Source: Bacteroidota bacterium
GTDB taxonomy: Bacteria; Bacteroidota; Bacteroidia; UBA7662
NCBI GenBank assembly: GCA_016868875.1
Contig: VGFN01000044.1
Location: 1 to 9,824 of the forward strand
DNA: 9,824 nt
Direction: 5' to 3'
Part shown: one piece after another, positions 1-6,558 of the stretch
Position numbering within the stretch: position 1 is the stretch's first letter
How the letters are laid out: every line of letters starts with the position of its first letter
The notes under the pieces: model-generated
What the model was told of the DNA's origin: nothing
The model's input: only the letters and a program-made list of their open reading frames with translations
The model's database searches: none
Translations under genes and position numbers: made by a program

Positions 1-365
1 AGAAAGACAGCATCAACAATGGCCGAATGATTGTAGTCGCGGATGGTGATTTGTTACGAAACGAGGTCAGGGCCTCCACCGGGGAAATTTACCCGCTGGG
101 CCTGGATCGATTCACCGGCCAGCAGTACGGGAATCGCAATTTTGCGCTCAATGCCGTAGCCTATTTGCTCGAAGACCGTAGCACTATCGAATTACGTGCT
201 CGGCGAATCAGCCTTCGCCTGTTGAATGCCAAACGGGTGAAGGAAGAAAAATTGTTTTGGCAGGTCATGAACCTTGGCTTGCCTTTGTTGTTGCTTCTGG
301 CCTACGGTGGTCTGCGTTATTACCGTAGAAGAAGGGCTTTTGTCAAACCGTTGGTGGATTCATGA
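1..365 (+). CDS. gldG: GldG, gliding-type ABC transporter auxiliary protein (3' part only)
   Basis: The reading frame is open from the window edge (first full codon at base 3), so only the last ~120 residues are present. The visible part has the end of the large periplasmic domain (V-V-A-D-G-D-L-L, then P-L-G-L-D-R-F-T-G-Q-Q-Y-G-N, then F-A-L-N-A-V-A-Y-L-L), one C-terminal transmembrane helix (about L-G-L-P-L-L-L-L-L-A-Y-G-G-L) and a short Arg-rich cytoplasmic tail (Y-Y-R-R-R-R). This layout and these motifs match the C-terminus of GldG, which with GldF and GldA forms an ABC transporter needed for gliding in some flavobacteria and is found more widely in the phylum. The TGA stop overlaps the ATG of the next gene (ATGA), indicating translational coupling. 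The family call rests on recognised motifs, not an alignment. Presence of the gene does not prove the organism glides. Confidence 0.85.
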   Translation, partial: KDSINNGRMIVVADGDLLRNEVRASTGEIYPLGLDRFTGQQYGNRNFALNAVAYLLEDRSTIELRARRISLRLLNAKRVKEEKLFWQVMNLGLPLLLLLAYGGLRYYRRRRAFVKPLVDS

Positions 366-1369
366 AAAAAAACTGGCCTTATTTGTTGGTCTTTGTGGTT
401 TTGGCGGCCTTGAGCGGGTACGTTTGGAACAACCGCAATTCAGGAACCCTGGATCCGAACGACACCAGCTTTGCGATTGAGGATACCGCCTCGGTGGTTC
501 GAATATTCATTGCAGACCGCAAAGGTCAGCGGTTGACGTTGGAGCGGAAGAAGGGCGGGCCCTGGCGGATGGGTTCCGGCAAAACGCCCAGACCTGATGC
601 GGTCTTTACCTTGTTGCAGACCCTAAGGCGCTGGGAGGTCAAGACTCCCGTTCCAAGGCCGGCGGTTCAGAACGTTTTCAAAAGCCTGGCCACCATGAGC
701 GTGAAGGTGGAGGTGACCATGGCCGATGGTTCTGGGCAGGTTTACTATGTGGGATCGGGCACCCAGGATATGAGGGGGACCTACGCCATGAAGGAGGGGT
801 CCGAGCTTCCGTACATTCTTCATTTGCCGGGATGGGAGGGGTATTTGAGTACCCGCTTTTTTGCCAACGAAGAAGAAATGCGGGAAAGGGTTTTGTTGCG
901 TCTTCGGCCCAGCAATTTGGAAAGGCTGCTGGTGGAATATCCCTCCGAGCCGGAGAACAGCTACGATTTGAGATTATTACCCACTGGCGCCTTTGAATTG
1001 CGTGATCTAAGCGGTGCCAGGGTACCATGCAACCCACGAGCGGCTTCCGCTTTGTTCGCGGGATTTGCCCTTATGCCGGTAGAGGGTTTTGAGAATATGC
1101 AACCCATGCGGGACAGTGTTCCGGGGAGGGTACCCGAGAAAATGCGGGTCAAACTTTGGGAAAAGGGCGGAAAGCTCCATTTTATCTCGGTTTATCCCAA
1201 AAGCCAACTCAATCAACTCGATGTGGTGCTCCTGAATGTCGCTCCGGATATGGACCGTGATTATTTCTACCACCACGGGATGAATGATTTTGGGGTTTTG
1301 CAGCGAAGAGCCATCCCATGGTTTTATGCTACAAAACCTCAATTAAGCGAAGAGGGCCTTAGGCCTTGA
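362..1369 (+). CDS. DUF4340-like membrane-anchored periplasmic protein
   Basis: A 335-residue protein with a short Lys-rich N-terminus, one transmembrane segment (about residues 5-22) and a long exported domain with no further hydrophobic helix. After the anchor come V-V-R-I-F-I-A-D, L-T-L-E-R-K-K-G-G-P-W-R-M and a following helix around V-F-T-L-L-Q-T-L. This pattern (strand, 'xLxRxxGxW', small helical unit) is typical of DUF4340, a family often encoded beside GldG-type ABC transporter genes. The start ATG lies inside the gldG stop (4-base overlap), so the two proteins are probably made in fixed ratio. By inference it acts in the periplasm with the GldFG membrane complex; its biochemical role is unknown. 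No lipobox and no catalytic motif are visible. The DUF4340 assignment is by eye. Confidence 0.75.
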   Translation: MKKNWPYLLVFVVLAALSGYVWNNRNSGTLDPNDTSFAIEDTASVVRIFIADRKGQRLTLERKKGGPWRMGSGKTPRPDAVFTLLQTLRRWEVKTPVPRPAVQNVFKSLATMSVKVEVTMADGSGQVYYVGSGTQDMRGTYAMKEGSELPYILHLPGWEGYLSTRFFANEEEMRERVLLRLRPSNLERLLVEYPSEPENSYDLRLLPTGAFELRDLSGARVPCNPRAASALFAGFALMPVEGFENMQPMRDSVPGRVPEKMRVKLWEKGGKLHFISVYPKSQLNQLDVVLLNVAPDMDRDYFYHHGMNDFGVLQRRAIPWFYATKPQLSEEGLRP

Positions 1370-1374
1370 TTGCT

Positions 1375-1382
1375 TACCTTTA
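1375..1382 (+). promoter_or_regulatory. Candidate Bacteroidota -7 box upstream of dnaN
   Basis: TACCTTTA matches the Bacteroidota -7 consensus TAnnTTTG at all fixed positions except the last. A start site about 7 bases downstream would give a ~20-base leader before the dnaN ATG at 1410. No convincing -33 TTTG/TTG element is present 19-21 bases upstream, in the end of the preceding gene, so the call is weak. If real, dnaN can be transcribed separately from gldG and the DUF4340 gene. Confidence 0.35.
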
Positions 1383-1409
1383 TTGCTCAATCAATATCAA
1401 CATCGCTTT

Positions 1410-2537
1410 ATGAAATTCATCGTTTCTTCTTCGGCCCTCCTCCGTCAATTGCAGGCGGTTCAAGGCGTGATACAGACCAACAACGTTCTTCCCATTTTGG
1501 GCCACTACCTGTTCGATGTGGATGCCAAGAACCTTACCATTTGCACCACGGACCTTAATACCACTATGCGGACGCGGTTGGGCGTTGAGGGTAATGGTCG
1601 GGCCAAAGTGGCCGTTGATGGTCGCATTCTTTTGGAAACCCTCAAAACCCTGCCCGATCAGCCGATCTCCATTTCATTTGACCTCAAATCTTTCGCGGTC
1701 GAATTGCATACGGACAAAGGGAAGTTCAAGATTTCCGGCGAAAACGGAGAAGAGTTTCCAACATTGCCCGATATGCCCGGTAACCAGCATTTTTCGTTGC
1801 CTTCTGATGCCTTGCTGACGGGGATTTCCAACACGTTGTTCGCAGTGGGCACCGATGAATTGCGTTTGGCGATGACGGGGGTCAAAATGGAATGTGCCGG
1901 GGATACCCTCAGCTTTGTGGCAACGGACGCCCACAAGCTGGTCCTGCATAAACAAGGCGGAATTTCAGTTCCCGCCGCTGCAGGGTTTATTGTTCCGCGC
2001 AAAGCCTTGAACCTGTTGAAGGCCACACTGCCCGGGGATGAGACCCCTGTGAAAGTGGACTATAACAATACCCATGTTGCCTTCTCTTTCAGGGATTTGG
2101 AATTGGTCTGTAGGCTAATCGACCAGAAATACCCTGATTACCAGGCCGTTATACCCAAGGAGAGTACCAACCGGCTGGTGATCAAGCGCACGGAGTTTCT
2201 TTCGTCGCTGCGTAGGATTTCCATTTATTCTAGCAAGTCCACGTACCAGGTGAGGTTGTCCATCAAAGGGAGTGAACTGCAATTGTCTGCCGAGGATCCG
2301 GATTTTGCGAACCAGGCGACGGAGACGATTTCCTGTGATTACAACGGGGCAGATTTGGAAATTGGTTTCAATGCGCGCTTTTTGGTGGAGATGCTGTCCA
2401 CTTTGTCCGGGGACGAAGTGCAGTTTGAGCTGAGCCTATCGAGCAGACCCGGAGTTTTGCGGCCTGTGCATCAAGAAGACCAAGAAGACACCTTGATGTT
2501 GTTGATGCCGGTGATGCTATCGGATTACCGCTCTTGA
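1410..2537 (+). CDS. dnaN: DNA polymerase III subunit beta (sliding clamp)
   Basis: This 375-residue protein is the ring-shaped processivity factor that tethers DNA polymerase III to DNA and recruits repair and mismatch-repair factors. The start MKFIVSSSALLRQLQAV is the characteristic opening of Bacteroidota DnaN, so I chose ATG 1410 over an in-frame TTG at 1383, which would add nine unconserved residues. Three clamp domains follow, with landmarks such as T-N-N-V-L-P-I-L near residue 24, K-I-S-G-E-N-G-E-E-F-P in domain 1, F-V-A-T-D-A-H-K-L in domain 2, and L-E-I-G-F-N-A-R-F-L-V-E-M-L in domain 3. The C-terminal M-P-V-M-L lies in the hydrophobic partner-binding cleft. A small oddity is a tandem Q-E-D-Q-E-D just before the final strand, encoded by a perfect 9-base duplication. 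It follows the DUF4340 gene by 40 bases and meets a convergent gene exactly at its stop codon. Confidence 0.97.
   Translation: MKFIVSSSALLRQLQAVQGVIQTNNVLPILGHYLFDVDAKNLTICTTDLNTTMRTRLGVEGNGRAKVAVDGRILLETLKTLPDQPISISFDLKSFAVELHTDKGKFKISGENGEEFPTLPDMPGNQHFSLPSDALLTGISNTLFAVGTDELRLAMTGVKMECAGDTLSFVATDAHKLVLHKQGGISVPAAAGFIVPRKALNLLKATLPGDETPVKVDYNNTHVAFSFRDLELVCRLIDQKYPDYQAVIPKESTNRLVIKRTEFLSSLRRISIYSSKSTYQVRLSIKGSELQLSAEDPDFANQATETISCDYNGADLEIGFNARFLVEMLSTLSGDEVQFELSLSSRPGVLRPVHQEDQEDTLMLLMPVMLSDYRS
2472..2489 (+). repeat. Perfect 9-base tandem repeat inside dnaN
   Basis: CAAGAAGAC occurs twice head to tail, encoding Gln-Glu-Asp twice near the C-terminus of DnaN. It looks like an in-frame slippage duplication in the acidic loop before the last strand, where length variation should be tolerated. 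It also lies within the loop of a 7-bp inverted repeat (CATCAAG at 2469-2475 with CTTGATG at 2492-2498). Confidence 0.85.
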
Positions 2538-3866
2538 TTATTTACCTGCCAACCAAGGCAAGGGATTAACCTTGGTGGTTCCTTTCCAAAGTTGGAACTG
2601 AAGGACGGACTCTCCATCTTCTTGACGGGTATGCAAAGCGCCTAGGGCTTGTCCCGTATTGACTTTCTGCCCTTTGCTTACGGTGGTTTCGGATAAATGG
2701 GCATAGACCGTCAGGTATTGTCCATGGCGTAGGATGACGGTTTTTTGCATGCCGGGGATATTGACCACGGCAGTGACCTCCCCGCGAAAACAAGCTTTGA
2801 CTTCAGCTCCTTTTTCGCCTCGGAGGGTAATGCCGTCATTGCGAATATTCACGTTTTTGAGTTGCGGATGGGCATGAAATCCGAAGGTCTCGCTCACCAT
2901 CGCCTTGCGCAAGGGCCAAGGTAATCGGCCTTTATTTTCTTCAAAGGCTTTCCCAAGCGCTTTGGCTTCGGGAGTTAGTTCCAACAAAGCTTGATTGCGT
3001 GCCGGACCGGGCTTCCGGTTGGCGGCACTGCTTTTGTCTTTGTCGCTCTTGGCGGATTTCAAAGCGGCAAGCCTGGCGGCCTCGATTTCTTTGCGGACGA
3101 GATCTTCGATGCTCTTCTGGAGTTTGTTTCGAGCAATTTCCTGATTGCGCAATTCTTGACGTAGTTTTTTCTCGTCTTTTTGGAGGGCTTTGACGATTTT
3201 GTCTTGTTGTTGGCTCTCTTTGCGGAGCTCTTGTTTGTTGGCTTCTTCTTGGGTTTTGAGGATTTCTTTTTCGCTTTTTTCGACTTCCAGAATTTTTTCT
3301 TTCTGGGTCATTTCATTTTGTAATTCGACAATGGCGTTGGCTTGTTCTCGGCGGTATGCGTTGTACTGCTTCAGGTGCCGGTTTCTGCGCAAGGCCTGGT
3401 TAACGTCTTTGGCGGAGAGCACTAGCAATGCAGGGGATTGGGTTTGCATTTGCCGGTGATATTGTCGAAGCAATTGAGCATAAGCGTTTTTGAGTCGTAT
3501 CAAATCGGCTTGCAGGGTTCCAATCTCGCCCTTTAGTTCAGAAATCTGCCCTTGACGAACCTCAATTTCGCGGCTGTAGTTGAGGATGATTTTCTCGCGG
3601 GTTTGGATTTGACTACGAATCAGTTCGAGTTGTTTGAGTCCGCTGCGTTTTTTTTGTTGGACCCGTTCAAGTTCGAGCCGGGTTTTTTGGATGCTTTCGT
3701 TGAGGGCGCGTCGTTGTTCTTCAAGGCCCTCTCTTTGGGTGTTTTTGCCGGATTTTTCGTTTTGTGAAGAACTTTTGTCTGAGTTTTGGGACAGGGCAGT
3801 AGGCAGATAGAAAATCCAGAGTAGGACCATCAAAGCCCAGAAAAATCTATATAACACTATACTCAT
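2538..3866 (-). CDS. EnvC-like murein hydrolase activator (degenerate LytM/M23 protein)
   Basis: A 442-residue exported protein: a hydrophobic signal peptide (residues ~1-26, likely cut near A-L-S/Q), a long Lys/Glu/Gln-rich coiled coil (about 40-275 with one break), and a C-terminal LytM/M23 domain (about 325-442) ending N-P-L-P-W-L-A-G-K, very like the N-P-Q-P-W-L ending of E. coli EnvC. The zinc and catalytic residues of active M23 peptidases are missing: the H-x-x-x-D motif aligns with N343-D-G-I-T347, and the final H-x-H aligns with V421-L-Q423. It therefore probably does not cleave peptidoglycan but, like EnvC and NlpD, binds and activates an amidase during septum splitting or envelope growth. 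It is the last of five co-directional genes, starting 6 bases after the DUF4292 stop. It is often auto-annotated as an M23 peptidase; the activator role is inferred from family knowledge. Confidence 0.9.
   Translation of the reverse strand: MSIVLYRFFWALMVLLWIFYLPTALSQNSDKSSSQNEKSGKNTQREGLEEQRRALNESIQKTRLELERVQQKKRSGLKQLELIRSQIQTREKIILNYSREIEVRQGQISELKGEIGTLQADLIRLKNAYAQLLRQYHRQMQTQSPALLVLSAKDVNQALRRNRHLKQYNAYRREQANAIVELQNEMTQKEKILEVEKSEKEILKTQEEANKQELRKESQQQDKIVKALQKDEKKLRQELRNQEIARNKLQKSIEDLVRKEIEAARLAALKSAKSDKDKSSAANRKPGPARNQALLELTPEAKALGKAFEENKGRLPWPLRKAMVSETFGFHAHPQLKNVNIRNDGITLRGEKGAEVKACFRGEVTAVVNIPGMQKTVILRHGQYLTVYAHLSETTVSKGQKVNTGQALGALHTRQEDGESVLQFQLWKGTTKVNPLPWLAGK
2552..2576. terminator. 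Weak hairpin just beyond dnaN, inside the EnvC-like gene
   Basis: ACCAAGG (2552-2558) and CCTTGGT (2570-2576) form a perfect 7-bp inverted repeat with an 11-base loop, 14 bases past the dnaN stop. An alternative smaller hairpin uses CAAGG at 2559-2563. On the + strand it is followed by GGTTCCTTTCC, only a poor U-tract. It could help end dnaN transcription, but it also encodes the conserved C-terminal N-P-L-P-W-L of the opposing gene and may be coincidental. Confidence 0.25.
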
Positions 3867-3872
3867 TTGTGA

Positions 3873-4805
3873 TTACCGATTAATAAGGAGTTTATCGTAT
3901 CCTTCTGGAATCTTTATGGTCGGCAAATCAACATCTTGAAACCTTGGTTCTTTCCAGCGCATTTCTAGAAAAATATTGTTACGAGGCAGCTGAAATGCAA
4001 AGGTCATGTGGGTAGGCAATGACGTTTTATCCGTTTGAAAGACGTTGAGAAAATCAATTTTAAGGCTGCTCGTAGAGGACTGCAACTGAAGTTGGTGTAC
4101 CTTGTAGGGCCACTTACCCCAATCAGCCTCAAAGCCTATTTTGCGATTTCCTTGAAGAGTCTCCATTCGAATCCTATGGTCATCGCCCTTGCTTGGCGGT
4201 TTTATACCCTGAAAGATAGCCTGTTCAATTAAAGTACGATGGCCGTGGGTCAGAATGTCTTGCAACCATCGGTAGTCCAATGGAAAGCCTACACCAGATT
4301 CCAGATCGGCCCAAGCCCCACTCCAATAGTTTTTGTTATATCGATTAACAAGCCATAGTGAATCAGGTCGAATCAAAATCCTGGCCATTTCAATACCAAG
4401 GGCAGGGCGAATGCTGATGTATATAAAATGTTGCGGACGAATCAGCATAATCACCGGAGAGGCAATTTGGTTTTCATTATAGGTAATGTCCCAATTCCCC
4501 TCCAACTTGAAATCACCTTGCAGATGGTCTTTTTGACCCAAAATTTTGGCCCACCCCTTCTGTAAATCCTCGGGATTGGGCTTGGGGGGAGGCACAAACA
4601 GATCATTTCGTGGGTTGATTACCCAAGAAGAGTCCTTGGAGTGATTATTGGACCGTGAGGAGGCCATATCACTATGCCTTGTTGAGGAGGGGTTAAGCTT
4701 TCGGGTAGATTTGCAGGAAGTGTTGATCCAAAGGAGGAACATGCTAAGCAAGACGAGGCTCCTTCGAACATTGGGCATGGAATTTGTACTCCAAACACTG
4801 AACAT
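3873..4805 (-). CDS. DUF4292 family lipoprotein (LolA/LolB-like fold)
   Basis: A 310-residue predicted lipoprotein. A hydrophobic segment ends at a cysteine (C31) in N-T-S-C, a loose Bacteroidota lipobox, followed by a Ser/Asn/Arg-rich linker to about residue 65. The remainder matches DUF4292: L-Q-G-D-F-K-L-E-G then I-R-P-D-S-L-W-L-V-N-R-Y-N-K-N-Y-W and P-L-D-Y-R-W-L-Q-D-I-L. Members are thought to resemble LolA/LolB lipoprotein carriers, so lipid or lipoprotein handling at the outer membrane is possible but unproven. The listed ATG gives a 16-base gap from the preceding TPR gene; a second ATG at 4778 gives a more classical signal peptide (MPNVRRSLVLLSMFLLW) with a GGAG about ten bases upstream and may be the true start. 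The gene looks more AT-rich than its neighbours. It is fourth in the five-gene unit. Confidence 0.85.
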   Translation of the reverse strand: MFSVWSTNSMPNVRRSLVLLSMFLLWINTSCKSTRKLNPSSTRHSDMASSRSNNHSKDSSWVINPRNDLFVPPPKPNPEDLQKGWAKILGQKDHLQGDFKLEGNWDITYNENQIASPVIMLIRPQHFIYISIRPALGIEMARILIRPDSLWLVNRYNKNYWSGAWADLESGVGFPLDYRWLQDILTHGHRTLIEQAIFQGIKPPSKGDDHRIRMETLQGNRKIGFEADWGKWPYKVHQLQLQSSTSSLKIDFLNVFQTDKTSLPTHMTFAFQLPRNNIFLEMRWKEPRFQDVDLPTIKIPEGYDKLLINR

Positions 4806-4821
4806 AGGCTATGGAATAGAA

Positions 4822-6558
4822 TTAAGGTTGGAGCGGAAGGCCGTGGAGGATTTTGTCCCGAAGAACTGCATTATCGGGGTCGGATTCCGAGGCTTTGAGC
4901 CATTGGGTCTTGGCTTCTTCCTTTCGATTCAGGCGAAAGAGGATGTCTCCGTAATGCTCCAGCAAGGTTGCATTGTCGGTAGGGCTGTTTTGCAAGGCCT
5001 TTTGGATAGGCGCCAGGGCCTGTTCGTAGCGCCCCATTTGATACAAAACCCAGGCGTAGGTATCCTGGTAGGATGCATTGGAGGGCTCTTCCAAGGTTGC
5101 CCGCAGACTCATGGCCAAGGCCGAATCCAAGTTCTCCTGACGCAAACTGAGGTAATAGGCAAAATTGTTAAGCACCAAGGAATTTTCAGGCTGCAAGCGC
5201 AAGGCCTTACCGTAACAACGATCCGATTCGGCATGATTGGCCCTGCGGTGTTCGATATCGCCCAATATGATATGGAATTGCGCTTCCAGTTCGGGTTGAT
5301 CAGCGATGTAGGTCAATCCGTTGCGAAGGGTAGTGGCCGCTTCATCTTCCTTGCGGTTTTGCTGAAGGGAAATTCCTAGGAAGAAATAATTAGCCCCTTG
5401 CGATGGGTACAAATCCAAGGCCCGTCGCGAAACTGCCTCTAGGCTGTCCATGAGTTGAAGACTCAGAAGGCATGATTGGTATTGCTGCCAAATCACATAC
5501 TCCACCGAGACCGATGGCATGGAAAGGGCCATACGGTATTGTTCCGCCGCATCTTGGCCTCGATCTTGCTTCATCAGACTTTCGCCTAACAACGCATAAA
5601 GCAAACTAACCTGCGGGTAGGCCTTGAGGGCTCGTCGTAACCATGCTTCTCGCGATGCTTGATTTTCGCCTTGCCTTTCCAGCATACGGAACATCCCCTG
5701 CAACAGCTCCTCGGAGCCTAAACCATTGGTTTCCAGCGCATTAATAAATCTCTTTTCGGCATCCTCGGGTTTACCCATCGCATAAAGCAATTCCGATGCC
5801 GCCAGGTACAGCCTAGGTAAATTACTGGGGTTATTTCCCTTGAGGGCTTCTTCAATCAGGCTCAGGGCCTGGGCATATTGACCCCATTCGGAATGCATTT
5901 GAACCAAGCCGAGCTTGTAGGTTAACTCGTCAGGGTACAAGGTGATGAGGCGTTGCATTTCTTTGACCGCAAGTTCTTTGCGATTCATTAAAACATACAG
6001 AGTTTTCTTCTGCTCCAGGATTTCGGCCTGCGGTCCCACGATTTTCTCAATTTCTTGGTAGCATTGAAGGGCCTTGGGGTATTCCTGCAATTGAAGGTGA
6101 ATCATTCCCATATTTTCCCAGGCTTCCAGGGCATGTTCTTCGCCAAAGGTTGTTAGGTACTTCAGCGTTTTGATAGCTTCTTGGTTCAAGGCATTGTTCT
6201 GCTCCAATTGGGCAAGCAATTTGAGAAACCAGGGATTCAAGGGATTTAGGGCTACGGCTTTGCGGCTATGCTCCAAGGCACGGCGAGCATCTCCGCTTTG
6301 CAAGGCCATGCGCGCTGCTTCATAAGCGCAGGTTGCATTCGTTGGATCGATGGACAGGGCCCTCATAAAGCCTTGTTCGGCTTTGTCCCATTGACCAATG
6401 GATTTGGCAGCGGTCCCCTCAAAGAAATAGAATTGCACCTGGCCTCTTTGGATCTCTGACAGAACCGGGCTGCTTGCCGATTTGGATGCGGTTGTCGTGG
6501 GTCGCTTGGCGCAAGAAAGCCCGACCAACACGAGGATCAGAAGAAAGGGTAGTCTCAA
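4822..6558 (-). CDS. Tetratricopeptide-repeat lipoprotein
   Basis: A 578-residue protein with a short lipoprotein signal (MRLPFLLILVLVGLSC, lipidated C16) followed by TPR helical hairpins almost to the C-terminus, roughly a dozen or more. Clear TPR signatures include W-D-K-A-E-Q-G-F-M-R-A-L-S-I-D-P-T-N, A-L-E-H-S-R-K-A-V-A-L-N-P and, near the end, Y-E-Q-A-L-A-P-I-Q-K-A-L. The C-terminal L-N-N-F-A-Y-Y-L-S-L and D-T-Y-A-W-V-L-Y are typical of a conserved Bacteroidota TPR protein found with a nucleotidyltransferase and DUF4292. TPR arrays are protein-binding scaffolds, so it probably organises partners in the periplasm or at the outer membrane. The start is TTG: no ATG, GTG or other TTG lies between it and the upstream in-frame TAG, it begins the signal peptide exactly, and it overlaps the previous stop as TTGA. 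No acidic surface-export signal follows the cysteine, suggesting a periplasm-facing location. Confidence 0.9.
   Translation of the reverse strand: MRLPFLLILVLVGLSCAKRPTTTASKSASSPVLSEIQRGQVQFYFFEGTAAKSIGQWDKAEQGFMRALSIDPTNATCAYEAARMALQSGDARRALEHSRKAVALNPLNPWFLKLLAQLEQNNALNQEAIKTLKYLTTFGEEHALEAWENMGMIHLQLQEYPKALQCYQEIEKIVGPQAEILEQKKTLYVLMNRKELAVKEMQRLITLYPDELTYKLGLVQMHSEWGQYAQALSLIEEALKGNNPSNLPRLYLAASELLYAMGKPEDAEKRFINALETNGLGSEELLQGMFRMLERQGENQASREAWLRRALKAYPQVSLLYALLGESLMKQDRGQDAAEQYRMALSMPSVSVEYVIWQQYQSCLLSLQLMDSLEAVSRRALDLYPSQGANYFFLGISLQQNRKEDEAATTLRNGLTYIADQPELEAQFHIILGDIEHRRANHAESDRCYGKALRLQPENSLVLNNFAYYLSLRQENLDSALAMSLRATLEEPSNASYQDTYAWVLYQMGRYEQALAPIQKALQNSPTDNATLLEHYGDILFRLNRKEEAKTQWLKASESDPDNAVLRDKILHGLPLQP

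Noticed and set aside
1351..1366. Short hairpin at the end of the DUF4340 gene (AGGGCC-TTA-GGCCTT) as a terminator
   Set aside because: The stem includes a wobble, the loop is 3 bases, it lies inside the coding end and no T-run follows.
1383..1409. TTG at 1383 as the dnaN start
   Set aside because: It adds nine unconserved residues, lies at or upstream of the inferred transcript start, and ATG 1410 gives the family-typical N-terminus.
4648..5379. Long open frame on the + strand (243 codons)
   Set aside because: It lies antisense to the TPR gene and the start of the DUF4292 gene, has no recognisable domain and straddles two well-supported genes; it is a shadow frame.
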